Below are positions 46,747 to 55,636 of a stretch of 64,000 nt of DNA, in pieces. Below the pieces are notes generated by a model that did no database searches, was not told the origin of the DNA, and saw nothing but the letters and a program-made list of their open reading frames with translations. Position numbers and translations under genes: made by a program. Source of the DNA: Picosynechococcus sp. PCC 7117 (lineage in GTDB: Bacteria > Cyanobacteriota > Cyanobacteriia > Cyanobacteriales > MRBY01); the NCBI RefSeq assembly GCF_001693275.1, contig NZ_CP016477.1:2170001-2234000 (forward strand). The letters run 5' to 3'. How positions within the stretch are numbered: the stretch's first letter is position 1; every line of letters starts with the position of its first letter.

Positions 46747-47424
46747 ATGATGGCAACACAACCAAAGGTTATTTTTTTCGATGCGGTGGGGACGCTCTTT
46801 GGCGTCAAGGATGGGGTCGGGGCGACCTATGCCAAAATTGCCCAACGTCACGGGGTAACGGCGGATCCGGAGCGTTTAGAACAGGGGTTTCGTCACTCCT
46901 TTAAGCGTAAACCTGCCCCGGCATTTCCAAATATTGATGCTGAGTTGATCCCGAAACAGGAATTTCTGTGGTGGGAGGCGATCGCCCAGGAAACGTTTAC
47001 TGCTACCGGAGTGATTGAACAGTTTCTTGATTTTCGTGCTTTTTTTACGGATTTGTACCAGCATTTTGCGACAGCGGAACCCTGGTTTATTTTCGCGGAA
47101 ACCTTGGCTTCGGTGCAGACTTGGCACGCCCAGGGCATTGAGTTGGGTTTAATTTCAAATTTTGACTCCCGCCTGTTGCAGGTGTTAGATGCCTTAGAAC
47201 TAGCCTCCTATTTCCAGAGTGTGACCATTTCCTCCCTAACCGGAGCAGCGAAACCAGACCCCAAAATTTTCCAAGCAGCCCTCGCTAAACATAGTTGTCA
47301 GCCAGAAGAAGCGCTCCACATCGGCGACAGTCGCCTGGAAGATTACGAAGCAGCAAAACGGTTGGGAATGCAGGCGCACCTCATCGAACGGGATCAGCCT
47401 TTTCCTTACAGTCGTCAGCCTTAA
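46747..47424 (+). CDS. HAD-superfamily hydrolase (HDHD3/REG-2-like)
   Basis: The 225-residue product has HAD motif I FFDAVGTLF with nucleophile D12 (second ATG one codon downstream is also possible). Motif II lies in GLISNFDSR, the motif III Lys is in GAAKPDPKIF, and motif IV is HIGDSRLEDYEAA. The DAVGT form of motif I is typical of the REG-2/HDHD3-like subgroup, not a defect. It is a phosphatase of unknown substrate. It lies directly downstream of NDH-2. Confidence 0.9.
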   Translation: MMATQPKVIFFDAVGTLFGVKDGVGATYAKIAQRHGVTADPERLEQGFRHSFKRKPAPAFPNIDAELIPKQEFLWWEAIAQETFTATGVIEQFLDFRAFFTDLYQHFATAEPWFIFAETLASVQTWHAQGIELGLISNFDSRLLQVLDALELASYFQSVTISSLTGAAKPDPKIFQAALAKHSCQPEEALHIGDSRLEDYEAAKRLGMQAHLIERDQPFPYSRQP

Positions 47425-47434
47425 CTCCCACTCC

Positions 47435-47482
47435 CCCCTCTAACTCCCCTCAAGGGACACCCCTCTAACTCCCCTCAAGGGG
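47435..47482. repeat. Short tandem repeat forming a possible bidirectional terminator
   Basis: A 22-23-base unit, CCCCTCTAACTCCCCTCAAGG, occurs twice (47435-47456 and 47460-47482). The second copy forms a CTCCCC/GGGGAG hairpin (47469-47484). It sits exactly between the convergent HAD and ureD genes. Related C-rich inverted motifs appear near 31075, 62582 and 63316. Confidence 0.8.
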
Positions 47483-47492
47483 AGAATGTTGG

Positions 47493-48350
47493 TTAATAGG
47501 TTTGCCAGACGCGGGACAGGGCTGGTGGTTGCGGGGAATAGAGCGATCGCCAATTTTGCCAAAGGGAGATAAACCAGCGTTTTACTTCCGTGCTGGAGGG
47601 GCCCCGGTAGCGACAGAGCACGCCTTTGGGTAATTGTGTGATCCCGCCCAAGCCCTGCTGAATGGTGGCCATGGTTCGTCGTAACTCCGTAATTTGGGCC
47701 TCGCTAATCTCTAAACCCACCAAAGCCAGGCTTCCCACCACCGGCTGATTATTCAGGCCATTCCAGGCAGCAAAGACTTCTGGATTTCCCGGTAGCCATT
47801 GGCGATCGCCCCAGAGCAGTTCATCATCTTGCCAAATTTCTGTCAGCCCCCGCCAGTTACCAGAGATGAATTTTTCGCCCCGGGCCGTGCGCCCAAACCG
47901 AAGAACTTCCCAGCCACACCACACCGCACCGGGAGCCAGATTGACCCGCAGGCTCTGGTGATATTCTGCCCCGTCGAAAATAATCATTTCTTGGGGAAAG
48001 TATTCCAAAATGCTGCCCGGAGCCTGGTTAATAATGCCGTCCTGTTGCGCCGTTTCCCCGTTAGTACGATAAAGTTTGTTGGCCGCCGCCGTTGTGAGGA
48101 AAACATGACTTTCTGGCTTCAGTTCGAGATCCAGAGATAGGCGATCGCCGCCGACAATGCCCCCTGCCGTGTGGAGCAAGACCGTGTGACACACTCGATT
48201 TCCTTCCGGATAAAAAGGCCGCTGGATGCGAAACGGCGCTTGGGTAAAACAGCGTTGCATTTCCGTCTTGCCCTGGCGTTGCCCGTAAATTAAGCCCACC
48301 TTGCCGTGCCAGGGCTGCGCTTTGTGAATCACCTGTTGTTGATCTTGCAT
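47493..48350 (-). CDS. ureD: Urease accessory protein UreD
   Basis: UreD scaffolds the UreD-UreF-UreG complex on apo-urease for nickel loading. The 285-residue product is UreD-like throughout: MQRCFTQAPFRIQRPFYPEG, LLHTAGGIVGGDRLSLDLEL, TTAAANKLYRTNG and the C-terminal GVLCRYRG. Its neighbours are unrelated. The genome's ureG is 40 kb away at 7367-7966 and no urease structural gene is in the window. It is convergent with the HAD phosphatase gene. Confidence 0.95.
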   Translation of the reverse strand: MQDQQQVIHKAQPWHGKVGLIYGQRQGKTEMQRCFTQAPFRIQRPFYPEGNRVCHTVLLHTAGGIVGGDRLSLDLELKPESHVFLTTAAANKLYRTNGETAQQDGIINQAPGSILEYFPQEMIIFDGAEYHQSLRVNLAPGAVWCGWEVLRFGRTARGEKFISGNWRGLTEIWQDDELLWGDRQWLPGNPEVFAAWNGLNNQPVVGSLALVGLEISEAQITELRRTMATIQQGLGGITQLPKGVLCRYRGPSSTEVKRWFISLWQNWRSLYSPQPPALSRVWQTY

Positions 48351-48617
48351 TTTTGTCTGAAATTGATGGGATTAGGGGGACTAAAAATTGCTGCCAAAAC
48401 AGCCCCCAACAGCAGTCTATTTTCCCGATCATCCCACTGATCCGGGCAGGCCCAACGGCGATCGCCAAATATTTTGTTCCTAAAACAATGGAGCAAACAA
48501 ACCTCAAGAATCCTAATCACACTTCCGCCCCCGTATAGTTGCCGCTCACAGACAGATGCTTTATCTTTGAAAAAATTTTACGAATTTCCCATTCTTTCAG
48601 AAACATAAGGAGTCCCT

Positions 48618-50090
48618 ATGTACATCGTCCAGATTGCTTCGGAATGCGCCCCCGTCGCGAAGGTAGGTGGACTTGGAGATGTGGTTTACGGACTCAGTCG
48701 CGAGCTTAGTCTGCGCGGTCATTGTGTCGAAATCATTTTGCCCAAATATGATTGTCTCCGTTACGACCACATTTGGGGGATGCACGAAGCCTATCGGGAT
48801 CTTTGGGTACCCTGGTTTGGCGGTGCGATCCACTGCACCGTTTTCTATGGCTGGGTCCATGGCCAACAATGTTTCTTTATCGAACCCCACTCCGGTGATA
48901 ACTTTTTCAGTCGGGGCTTTTTTTATGGGGCCTTAGACGACCACATGCGCTTTGCCTTTTTTAGTAAAGCGGCCCTCGAATTTTTACAAAAATCCAACAA
49001 ACGCCCCGATATTATCCACTGCCATGATTGGCAAACAGGTCTGGTTCCGGTGATGCTCTTTGAAATGTACAAGTGGCATGGCCTGTGGAATCAGCGGGTG
49101 TGTTACACCATCCACAACTTTAAGCACCAAGGTATCGCGGGCGCTGACGTCCTGTGGGCGACGGGTCTCAATAACGAGGGCTACTATTTCCACTACGATC
49201 GCCTCCGGGATAACTTTAATCCCTTTGCCTTAAATTGCATGAAAGGGGGCATCGTCTATGCCAATGCAGTGACGACCGTTTCTCCCCACCACGCCTGGGA
49301 AGCCCACTACACCGATATTGGTTGTGGTCTGAGCCATACCCTCCATCTCCACCAAGACAAGTTTAAGGGAATTCTCAACGGCATCGACTACAGCACTTGG
49401 AACCCAGAAGTAGACCACAATATCGAGCTGCAATACAGTTGGGATAGCCTCGAAAATAAAGCGAAAAACAAAAAAGCCCTACGCGATCGCCTATTACTTG
49501 AAGACAATGACCGACCGATCATCGCCTACATTGGCCGTCTCGATGACCAAAAAGGCGTTCATCTCGTTCACCATGCCATGTACTACGCCTTGAATCGGGG
49601 AGCCCAATTTGTCCTCCTTGGTTCTGCCACCGAAGGCTCGATCAACTCCTGGTTCTGGCACGAGAAATTCCACCTCAACGACAACCCCAACTGTCACATC
49701 GAGCTGGGCTTTAACGCCGAACTGTCCCACATGATCTATGCCGGGGCTGATATGCTTGTCGTCCCCAGTAACTACGAACCCTGCGGTCTGACCCAACTCA
49801 TCGCCCTGAAGTATGGTGTGGTGCCCATTGTCCGTGGTGTCGGTGGCCTCGTGAGTACCGTGTTTGACCGGGATCATGATGATAAACATCCCCCCGAAGA
49901 ACGCAATGGTTATGTCTTTTACCAAACGGATAACCACGCCCTCGAATCCGCCATGGAACGGGCCATTGGTTTATACACCGTGTACCCAGAGGAGTTCCGG
50001 AAGCTGCAAATCCAGGGGATGAAATATGACTATTCCTGGAACAACCCCGGCAATGAATACATCGATCTCTACGAGTTTATCCGCGCCTAA
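48618..50090 (+). CDS. glgA: Glycogen synthase (GlgA, GT5)
   Basis: GlgA extends alpha-1,4-glucan from ADP-glucose. The 490-residue product has the N-terminal KVGGLGDVV motif (15-23), where classic GlgA has KTGGLADV, and the C-terminal GAGADMLVVPSNYEPCGLTQL-like block split around residues 373-392. Cyanobacteria often have two glycogen synthases; the LG variant of the ADP-glucose loop suggests the GlgA2 type, which is tentative. AAGGAG lies about eight bases before the ATG. A glycogen phosphorylase gene lies at 59248-61812. Confidence 0.95.
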   Translation: MYIVQIASECAPVAKVGGLGDVVYGLSRELSLRGHCVEIILPKYDCLRYDHIWGMHEAYRDLWVPWFGGAIHCTVFYGWVHGQQCFFIEPHSGDNFFSRGFFYGALDDHMRFAFFSKAALEFLQKSNKRPDIIHCHDWQTGLVPVMLFEMYKWHGLWNQRVCYTIHNFKHQGIAGADVLWATGLNNEGYYFHYDRLRDNFNPFALNCMKGGIVYANAVTTVSPHHAWEAHYTDIGCGLSHTLHLHQDKFKGILNGIDYSTWNPEVDHNIELQYSWDSLENKAKNKKALRDRLLLEDNDRPIIAYIGRLDDQKGVHLVHHAMYYALNRGAQFVLLGSATEGSINSWFWHEKFHLNDNPNCHIELGFNAELSHMIYAGADMLVVPSNYEPCGLTQLIALKYGVVPIVRGVGGLVSTVFDRDHDDKHPPEERNGYVFYQTDNHALESAMERAIGLYTVYPEEFRKLQIQGMKYDYSWNNPGNEYIDLYEFIRA

Positions 50091-50230
50091 GGGGGCTGAT
50101 CAAAAGCGTTTCGAGGTTTGACGACGAAAACCCACCTGGGAAGTTTGTCCCCAAAGCCTGAACCGAGGTTCCTAACAATTCCCAGGGAAGTCGTTACCAT
50201 GGTAGGCAAGTTTTTCCTTTGTCCGTGCCT

Positions 50231-50512
50231 ATGGATGCCTTTAGCCCCTATCCGCCTGAGTGGATCAAAAATGCCAGTCACGCCCTCAGTTTCCATTGTC
50301 CCAGCTGTGAAGCACTCCCCCATGATGCGAAACGGGCTTGGTTAAATCGCTATGCCCCCGTGACTGATGCGCTGCACCGTCGCCGCTGGCAGGAGTTTTA
50401 TGAATGTCAATGTGGCACCGTTTGGTGGGCCTGGAGTAGCGATCGCCCTCCATCTCGTTACCAAACAGATGACCGGGGTGAAAATGACGAATTTCGCCAG
50501 GGCTTGTTTTAG
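50231..50512 (+). CDS. Small protein with possible zinc ribbon
   Basis: The 93-residue product contains C23-P-S-C26 and C59-Q-C61, a possible zinc site, and Trp-rich segments (RRRWQEFYECQCGTVWWAW). It is otherwise unremarkable. The start may be ATG 50231 or an upstream TTG/GTG within twelve bases. It sits between glgA and accC on the same strand. I cannot assign a family. Confidence 0.6.
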   Translation: MDAFSPYPPEWIKNASHALSFHCPSCEALPHDAKRAWLNRYAPVTDALHRRRWQEFYECQCGTVWWAWSSDRPPSRYQTDDRGENDEFRQGLF

Positions 50513-50623
50513 AGGAATCGTGAAAGTTTGTTCCGGGGCGATCGCCGCTTGCCGAGGGATACCCCTTACCATGATAATGTTGGCTACCCATCACACTGGG
50601 GACGCAAACGCCAACGGAACACC

Positions 50624-51970
50624 ATGCAGTTTTCAAAGATTCTCATCGCCAATCGCGGAGAAGTTGCCCTACGCATTATCCACACCTGTCAGGAGCTCGG
50701 CATTGCCACAGTTGCCGTCCACTCCACCGTAGATCGCCAAGCCCTCCACGTTCAGCTCGCCGATGAGAGCATTTGCATTGGCCCGCCCCAGAGCAGCAAA
50801 AGCTATCTCAACATTCCCAATATTATCGCTGCGGCCCTCAGCAGTAACGCCGACGCAATTCACCCAGGCTACGGTTTCCTCGCCGAAAATGCCAAGTTTG
50901 CAGAAATTTGTGCCGACCACCAAATCACCTTTATTGGCCCTTCCCCAGAAGCAATGATCGCCATGGGGGACAAATCCACTGCCAAAAAAACGATGCAGGC
51001 GGCAAAAGTCCCCACCGTACCCGGTAGTGCTGGGTTGGTGGCCTCCGAAGAACAAGCCCTAGAAATCGCCCAACAAATTGGCTACCCCGTGATGATCAAA
51101 GCCACGGCGGGTGGTGGTGGCCGGGGGATGCGCCTTGTGCCCAGCGCCGAAGAATTGCCCCGTTTGTACCGAGCGGCCCAGGGGGAAGCAGAAGCAGCCT
51201 TTGGGAATGGCGGCGTTTACATCGAAAAATTTATTGAACGGCCCCGCCACATCGAATTTCAGATCCTCGCGGATCAGTACGGCAATGTAATTCACCTCGG
51301 CGAACGGGATTGTTCGATCCAGCGACGACACCAAAAACTTCTCGAAGAAGCGCCCAGCGCGATCCTCACCCCCAGACTGCGGGACAAAATGGGGAAAGCA
51401 GCGGTCAAAGCGGCGAAATCCATTGATTATGTCGGGGCGGGAACAGTGGAATTCCTCGTGGATAAGAATGGGGATTTCTACTTTATGGAAATGAATACCC
51501 GCATTCAGGTGGAACACCCGGTCACAGAGATGGTGACGGGACTAGATCTGATCGCCGAGCAAATTAAAGTTGCCCAAGGCGATCGCCTCAGTTTGAATCA
51601 AAATCAAGTGAACTTAACTGGTCATGCCATCGAGTGCCGGATTAATGCCGAGGATCCCGACCATGATTTCCGACCGACCCCAGGCAAAATCAGTGGCTAT
51701 CTTCCCCCCGGTGGCCCTGGGGTACGGATGGATTCCCACGTTTACACCGACTATGAAATTTCCCCCTACTACGATTCTTTGATCGGTAAATTAATCGTTT
51801 GGGGGCCCGACCGAGACACCGCCATTCGCCGCATGAAGCGGGCACTCCGAGAATGTGCGATTACTGGAGTATCGACCACCATTAGCTTCCACCAAAAGAT
51901 TTTGAATCACCCGGCTTTTTTGGCGGCCGATGTCGATACAAACTTTATCCAGCAGCACATGTTGCCCTAG
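50624..51970 (+). CDS. accC: Biotin carboxylase subunit of acetyl-CoA carboxylase
   Basis: AccC carboxylates biotin on AccB for fatty acid synthesis. The 448-residue product begins [19 protein letters not shown]. It has the ATP-grasp loop [13 protein letters not shown], the [19 protein letters not shown] block and the catalytic [16 protein letters not shown]. The ATG at 50624 matches the family start; the open frame upstream is not conserved. AccB and the carboxyltransferase genes are elsewhere, as is usual in cyanobacteria. Confidence 0.97.
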   Translation: MQFSKILIANRGEVALRIIHTCQELGIATVAVHSTVDRQALHVQLADESICIGPPQSSKSYLNIPNIIAAALSSNADAIHPGYGFLAENAKFAEICADHQITFIGPSPEAMIAMGDKSTAKKTMQAAKVPTVPGSAGLVASEEQALEIAQQIGYPVMIKATAGGGGRGMRLVPSAEELPRLYRAAQGEAEAAFGNGGVYIEKFIERPRHIEFQILADQYGNVIHLGERDCSIQRRHQKLLEEAPSAILTPRLRDKMGKAAVKAAKSIDYVGAGTVEFLVDKNGDFYFMEMNTRIQVEHPVTEMVTGLDLIAEQIKVAQGDRLSLNQNQVNLTGHAIECRINAEDPDHDFRPTPGKISGYLPPGGPGVRMDSHVYTDYEISPYYDSLIGKLIVWGPDRDTAIRRMKRALRECAITGVSTTISFHQKILNHPAFLAADVDTNFIQQHMLP

Positions 51971-51997
51971 GGGCGATCGCAAATAGTCTCTAACCTT

Positions 51998-52043
51998 GAG
52001 GGCAATCCCCATAAGCGACGATTGGGGAAGTGCCCTTACTTTT
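51998..52043 (+). terminator. Probable terminator of accC
   Basis: AGGGCA..CCCC (51998-52009) pairs with GGGG..TGCCCT (52023-52035) and a T-rich run follows. It overlaps the tail of the convergent lipoprotein gene. The stem has internal mismatches. Confidence 0.5.
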
Positions 52044-52554
52044 TCGCGATGACTTGCACCAAAGTCTGGTCTTGGTCTGCGTAGATCATGATTTGGGAAG
52101 CGCGCTCTTGCTTTTGAAAGCCAAACATCGATTGCCCGTTGACGTCCATGGTCATTTCTTGAGTCCAACCGTTTTTGGCCATTTCTGCGGTGTATTTGTC
52201 TTTGACAGCGGCTACACTTTCATTAGTAACAAAGGTGACAGAAACCCCTTCCGGTAAATCCATCGCCATTCTAATTTCCGCATTTTTATCGAAATAAATG
52301 TCCTTGGGGAAGGTGTCGGGGAGTTTGACATTGTCGCCGCTGCTGACAGACAGATTCCCTTCGTTGGTTTTGATATCGACGGATTCTTTGGACATATCGA
52401 TATCGACTTTTTCGCCGGAGCCAGCTTCAATCGCTTTTTCAAAAATTATTTCCTGAACCATACCGCAGCCACCGAGGCTGAGGGCACAGAGGAAGAAGGC
52501 AGGGAGAATCAACTTTTTCACGGCTTTTGTCCTTAAATTTTGTTTGTTGATCAT
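52036..52554 (-). CDS. Exported lipoprotein, hypothetical
   Basis: From ATG 52554 the 172-residue product has a lipoprotein signal: positive N-terminus, hydrophobic core, and lipobox LSLGGC with acceptor C30. The mature part has a segment rich in acidic and polar residues (EKVDIDMSKESVDIKTNEGN). A C-terminal domain follows with AVKDKYTAEMAKNGWTQE and IMIYADQDQTLVQVI, a pattern seen in small bacterial proteins of unknown function. An upstream extension of 50 codons is open but lacks lipoprotein features. It is convergent with accC. Confidence 0.78.
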   Translation of the reverse strand: MINKQNLRTKAVKKLILPAFFLCALSLGGCGMVQEIIFEKAIEAGSGEKVDIDMSKESVDIKTNEGNLSVSSGDNVKLPDTFPKDIYFDKNAEIRMAMDLPEGVSVTFVTNESVAAVKDKYTAEMAKNGWTQEMTMDVNGQSMFGFQKQERASQIMIYADQDQTLVQVIAKK

Positions 52555-52776
52555 TGGCTTGTGGTACTTGCCATGGCCCTTTGGGTTATGTGCTTTGGTT
52601 TTAAGGGCAATGGTCAAAACAAACCGCCAATAGTAATTTATAGTGGGCACCCAGGCAGACTGATGCAGTTTCGGAAAATCCCAGGCCATTGTCCCTATTT
52701 TCAATGGGTTCGGTAAAAATCAAGGTCGCAGTTAAGTTAAATTAAGTCTTAACGCAATGAATTTTTGGTGAATGCG

Positions 52777-53064
52777 ATGTCTTGGTTAGCTGTGACAAGT
52801 TTGGGGCTCAATCTGCTGTTGGGCGCGATGACTTTATTTTTTATTTTCCGCATTGTGCTCACTTGGTATCCCCAGGCGGAATTAACGAAACTGCCCTTTA
52901 GCTTGGTGGTATTGCCGACGGAACCGCTTTTGGCCCCGACCAGAAAGCTGGTGCCGCCCCTGGGAGGCATTGATATTTCTCCGGTGATTTGGGTCGGGAT
53001 CGTCACCCTCCTGCGGGAGGTACTCTTGGGTCAGCAGGGTCTATTGGTGATGCTATTGCGTTAG
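52777..53064 (+). CDS. YggT/Ycf19 family membrane protein
   Basis: The 95-residue product has two hydrophobic helices and the family pattern FIFRIVLTWYPQAEL then PTEPLLAPTRKLVPPLGGIDISPVIW. YggT/Ycf19 proteins are widespread in cyanobacteria and plastids and affect osmotic response or thylakoid/nucleoid organisation in various reports. ATG 52777 is preceded by in-frame TTG and GTG codons that could also be used. Confidence 0.9.
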   Translation: MSWLAVTSLGLNLLLGAMTLFFIFRIVLTWYPQAELTKLPFSLVVLPTEPLLAPTRKLVPPLGGIDISPVIWVGIVTLLREVLLGQQGLLVMLLR

Positions 53065-53151
53065 GTGGATTGAAGGGGCGAGCCGTTGGAACCCCAGGCT
53101 TTTGATCCACGTCTAGCGAGGTAATGCTGGAATCAAAAAAGGATATTCGAT

Positions 53152-53631
53152 ATGTGGCGACGGTGCTTATTGGCGTTAACGGGGGCTTGGGGGATGGGAC
53201 TGGCGATCGCCCCGGTGATGGCCCAACCGTTACCAAAACAAGCCATTTTTGAAAATCTCCAGTTGCGCCCTAATTTTGCCCCCAATCCCCAGCTATTACG
53301 GGGGGTCAGTGGGGGAAGTGAACCCGCCGCAGAATTTTTAGGAATCGAGGATACCCCCACGGGGTCTTGTGTTGGCTTTATCGATAACCATGCCGACCAT
53401 CGCCTCAGCCTCATGACATTTTTTAATGATTTAGAACTGAGCGTTGAAAGTGCCGGAGATACGGTGCTCGTGGTCAAAGGCCCCGGTGGTGTATGGTGCA
53501 ATGACGATGCGGTGGGTCAAAATCCGGCAATTCGCGGCGAATGGCAAAAAGGACTGTATCAAGTCTGGGTTGGCTCCCGGGGACAACGGCAATATTATCC
53601 CTATATTTTAGAAATTCACCATCGGAAGTAG
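53152..53631 (+). CDS. Exported hypothetical protein
   Basis: The 159-residue product has a signal peptide (MWRRCLLALTGAWGMGLAIAPVMA). The mature part contains TGSCVGFIDNHADHRL, LSVESAGDTVLVVKGPGGVWCNDD and a C-terminal YQVWVGSRGQRQYYPYILEI. The last two blocks resemble beta-sandwich domains found in exported cyanobacterial proteins. Two Cys could pair. Function unknown. It lies 87 bases after the YggT gene and 76 bases before hom on the same strand. Confidence 0.75.
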   Translation: MWRRCLLALTGAWGMGLAIAPVMAQPLPKQAIFENLQLRPNFAPNPQLLRGVSGGSEPAAEFLGIEDTPTGSCVGFIDNHADHRLSLMTFFNDLELSVESAGDTVLVVKGPGGVWCNDDAVGQNPAIRGEWQKGLYQVWVGSRGQRQYYPYILEIHHRK

Positions 53632-53707
53632 TTGATCCCTAAGTTGGGAGATCAGGTAATGGGGGATAATGGAAACATTATCTTGATGTTGCACTAGAGA
53701 AAACATT

Positions 53708-55003
53708 GTGGCTATCGGAATTGGTTTACTTGGCTTAGGAACGGTTGGCACGGGCACCGCAGAAATTTTGCTGTCGCCCCAAGGCCGCCACCCGCTGTTG
53801 GGGGAAGTGGTTTTGAAACGGGCAGGGGTGCGCTCCCTAGACAAGCCCCGCAACATTGATTTACCAGCGGGTTGCCTAACCACTGATCTAGAGGCCATCG
53901 TCAAAGATCCAGAGATTCAGGTGGTGGTTGAGTTGTTGGGCGGCCTGGAGCCAGCGCGGACTCTCATCCTGGCGGCGATCGCCAATGGGAAACATGTGGT
54001 CACCGCCAACAAAGCAGTGATTGCCAAATATGGCGAAGAAATTTACACCGCAGCGAACAAAGCGGGGGTCTATGTGCTCCTTGAGGCGGCGGTGGGCGGT
54101 GGCATTCCGATCATCAAACCCCTCAAGCAATCTTTAGGAGTGAACCGCATTACCCGTGTCATTGGCATTATCAATGGCACCACCAACTATATCCTCACCC
54201 AGATGGCCCAGCACGGGGCGGACTTTGGGGAAGTATTAGCGGAAGCCCAAAAATTGGGTTATGCCGAAGCCGATCCCAGTGCCGATGTGGATGGGGGCGA
54301 CGCGGCGGACAAAATTGCGATTCTTGCTTCCTTGGCCTTTGGGGGACGAATTCGGCGCGAAGATGTCTACTGCGAAGGGATTCGTTCCATTAGTGCGGCA
54401 GATATCAGTTTTGCGAAAAAGCTCGGTTTTGTGATCAAATTATTGGCGATCGCCGAACGACCAGACCTCGAAGAAGATGCCCTACAGTTGCGCGTTCACC
54501 CGACTTTAGTACCAGAAGATCATCCCATCGCCAGCGTCAATGGTGTCTTTAATGCGATCCTCGTGGAAGGGGAACCCCTCGGCCAGGTAATGTTTTATGG
54601 CCCTGGGGCTGGGGCTGGGGCAACGGCCAGCGCCGTAGTTTCTGACATTGTCCATGTGGTGGGTCTGTTGCATTCTGACCAGGTGATCCAAAAACTCAAC
54701 CCTCTCCTGGGCTGCACCCACGAGCATTACAGCAAAATTTTGCCCATTGATACCCTAAAAACGCGTTTTTATGCGCGCTTTTTGTCGCGGGATTTGCCCG
54801 GTGTGATCGGCGATCTGGGGACTTGCTTTGGGCAGCACCAAGTGAGCTTGGAATCAGTCGTGCAGATTGGTCTTCAGGATGATTGCGCTGAGATCGTCGT
54901 CGTGACCCATGATGTCCATGAGGCAAATTTCCGGGAAGCCATGCGAGAAATCGAAGGCCTAGAGGCGATCAAGGAAGTGCCGAGTATTCTCCGCGTCCTT
55001 TAG
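53708..55003 (+). CDS. hom: Homoserine dehydrogenase
   Basis: The enzyme reduces aspartate semialdehyde to homoserine on the way to threonine and methionine. The 431-residue product starts at a GTG (MAIGIGLLGLGTVGTG, NAD(P) loop GLGTVGTG). It has the catalytic block GIINGTTNYIL and LGYAEADPSADVDGGDAADK. A C-terminal ACT domain (about 350-431; LPGVIGDLGTCFGQHQVSLESV) suggests feedback control by threonine. It is not fused to aspartokinase. A terminator follows at 55029-55055. Confidence 0.97.
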   Translation: MAIGIGLLGLGTVGTGTAEILLSPQGRHPLLGEVVLKRAGVRSLDKPRNIDLPAGCLTTDLEAIVKDPEIQVVVELLGGLEPARTLILAAIANGKHVVTANKAVIAKYGEEIYTAANKAGVYVLLEAAVGGGIPIIKPLKQSLGVNRITRVIGIINGTTNYILTQMAQHGADFGEVLAEAQKLGYAEADPSADVDGGDAADKIAILASLAFGGRIRREDVYCEGIRSISAADISFAKKLGFVIKLLAIAERPDLEEDALQLRVHPTLVPEDHPIASVNGVFNAILVEGEPLGQVMFYGPGAGAGATASAVVSDIVHVVGLLHSDQVIQKLNPLLGCTHEHYSKILPIDTLKTRFYARFLSRDLPGVIGDLGTCFGQHQVSLESVVQIGLQDDCAEIVVVTHDVHEANFREAMREIEGLEAIKEVPSILRVL

Positions 55004-55028
55004 TAATCATTCAACTGCAAAATTCTTG

Positions 55029-55055
55029 ATCCTCCACATTTCTGGAGGATTTTTT
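55029..55055 (+). terminator. Terminator of hom
   Basis: ATCCTCCA (55029-55036) pairs with TGGAGGAT (55043-55050), followed by TTTTT. The stem is perfect. Confidence 0.9.
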
Positions 55056-55376
55056 ATAGCATGTTGTTTAATGCGATGATCAATCGCTTTTCATCTTCTA
55101 CGGCTCCAAAGAGCAATTACGGAAGAGAAAATAATAGTGAAAATCTCCTCGGATTAAAGGCATTCTAGCGAGATTGTGTATCAATAAAAATTTAAAGCAC
55201 TGTGATCTGGGGAAGTTCCAGATCACAGTGCTTTTACTATAAATATATTTTCTTGTCAAATATTATTGCTTTTTAATACTAATTTTTTTTGCCCTTCTGA
55301 ACCAGTAGAAATAGAGATAACAAAGATAGCTAAAACCCATGGCTAATTTGTTGAAACCTTCAAATAGGAAAAAAAC
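55056..55376. other. Gap with candidate small RNA between two terminators
   Basis: Between the hom terminator and the strong hairpin at 55194-55234 lies about 140 bp without a gene. A further 140 AT-rich bases lead to the 65-residue small gene. The segment between the two terminators may be an independent short transcript. No known RNA family is recognisable. The surrounding base composition is AT-rich compared with flanking genes. Confidence 0.35.
55194..55234. terminator. Strong perfect hairpin (possible bidirectional terminator)
   Basis: GCACTGTGATCTGG (55197-55210) pairs perfectly with CCAGATCACAGTGC (55218-55231) over a seven-base loop. Flanking AAA/TTT extend the stem to about 17 pairs. 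A T run follows on the plus strand and an equivalent A run precedes it. No gene immediately upstream on the plus strand explains it. Confidence 0.8.
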
Positions 55377-55574
55377 ATGTCTAATAAAAAAGAAAGTTGG
55401 GTTAAAGATGACGGACGAGTCGTTGGAAAAGATACTACGCGCTACTTCAGCGACGGTTCTTCGAAGACGACTCACCAAAAAGCCTTCAATCATCTTGGCT
55501 TTAATCATGCCACAGAGATTACAGGCGAAACACATAATCATGCTGATGGTACCAGTACCCACCGAAGCCGTTAG
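55377..55574 (+). CDS. Small polar orphan protein, 65 residues
   Basis: From ATG 55377 the product begins MSNKKESWVKDDGRVVGKDT and continues with SDGSSKTTHQKAFNH. It is rich in Lys, Thr, Ser, Asp and His, very polar, and has no membrane or signal segment. AGGAA lies about seven bases before the ATG, which supports translation. The following exported protein starts 63 bases later. I cannot assign a family; it is probably accessory. Confidence 0.55.
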   Translation: MSNKKESWVKDDGRVVGKDTTRYFSDGSSKTTHQKAFNHLGFNHATEITGETHNHADGTSTHRSR

Positions 55575-55636
55575 ATGATTTTGCTGGGGTGGTAGACTCT
55601 TCTGCCACCCCTTTTTTCCTTATTCAATTTTTCATC

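Noticed and set aside
46747-47424. Suspected loss of the second catalytic Asp in the HAD protein (DAVGT instead of DxDGT)
   Set aside because: This form is normal in the REG-2/HDHD3-like subgroup.
55263-55562. Minus-strand frame with hydrophobic segments opposite the 65-residue gene
   Set aside because: It is antisense to a frame with a good ribosome-binding site and has a hydrophobic composition typical of AT-rich antisense frames.
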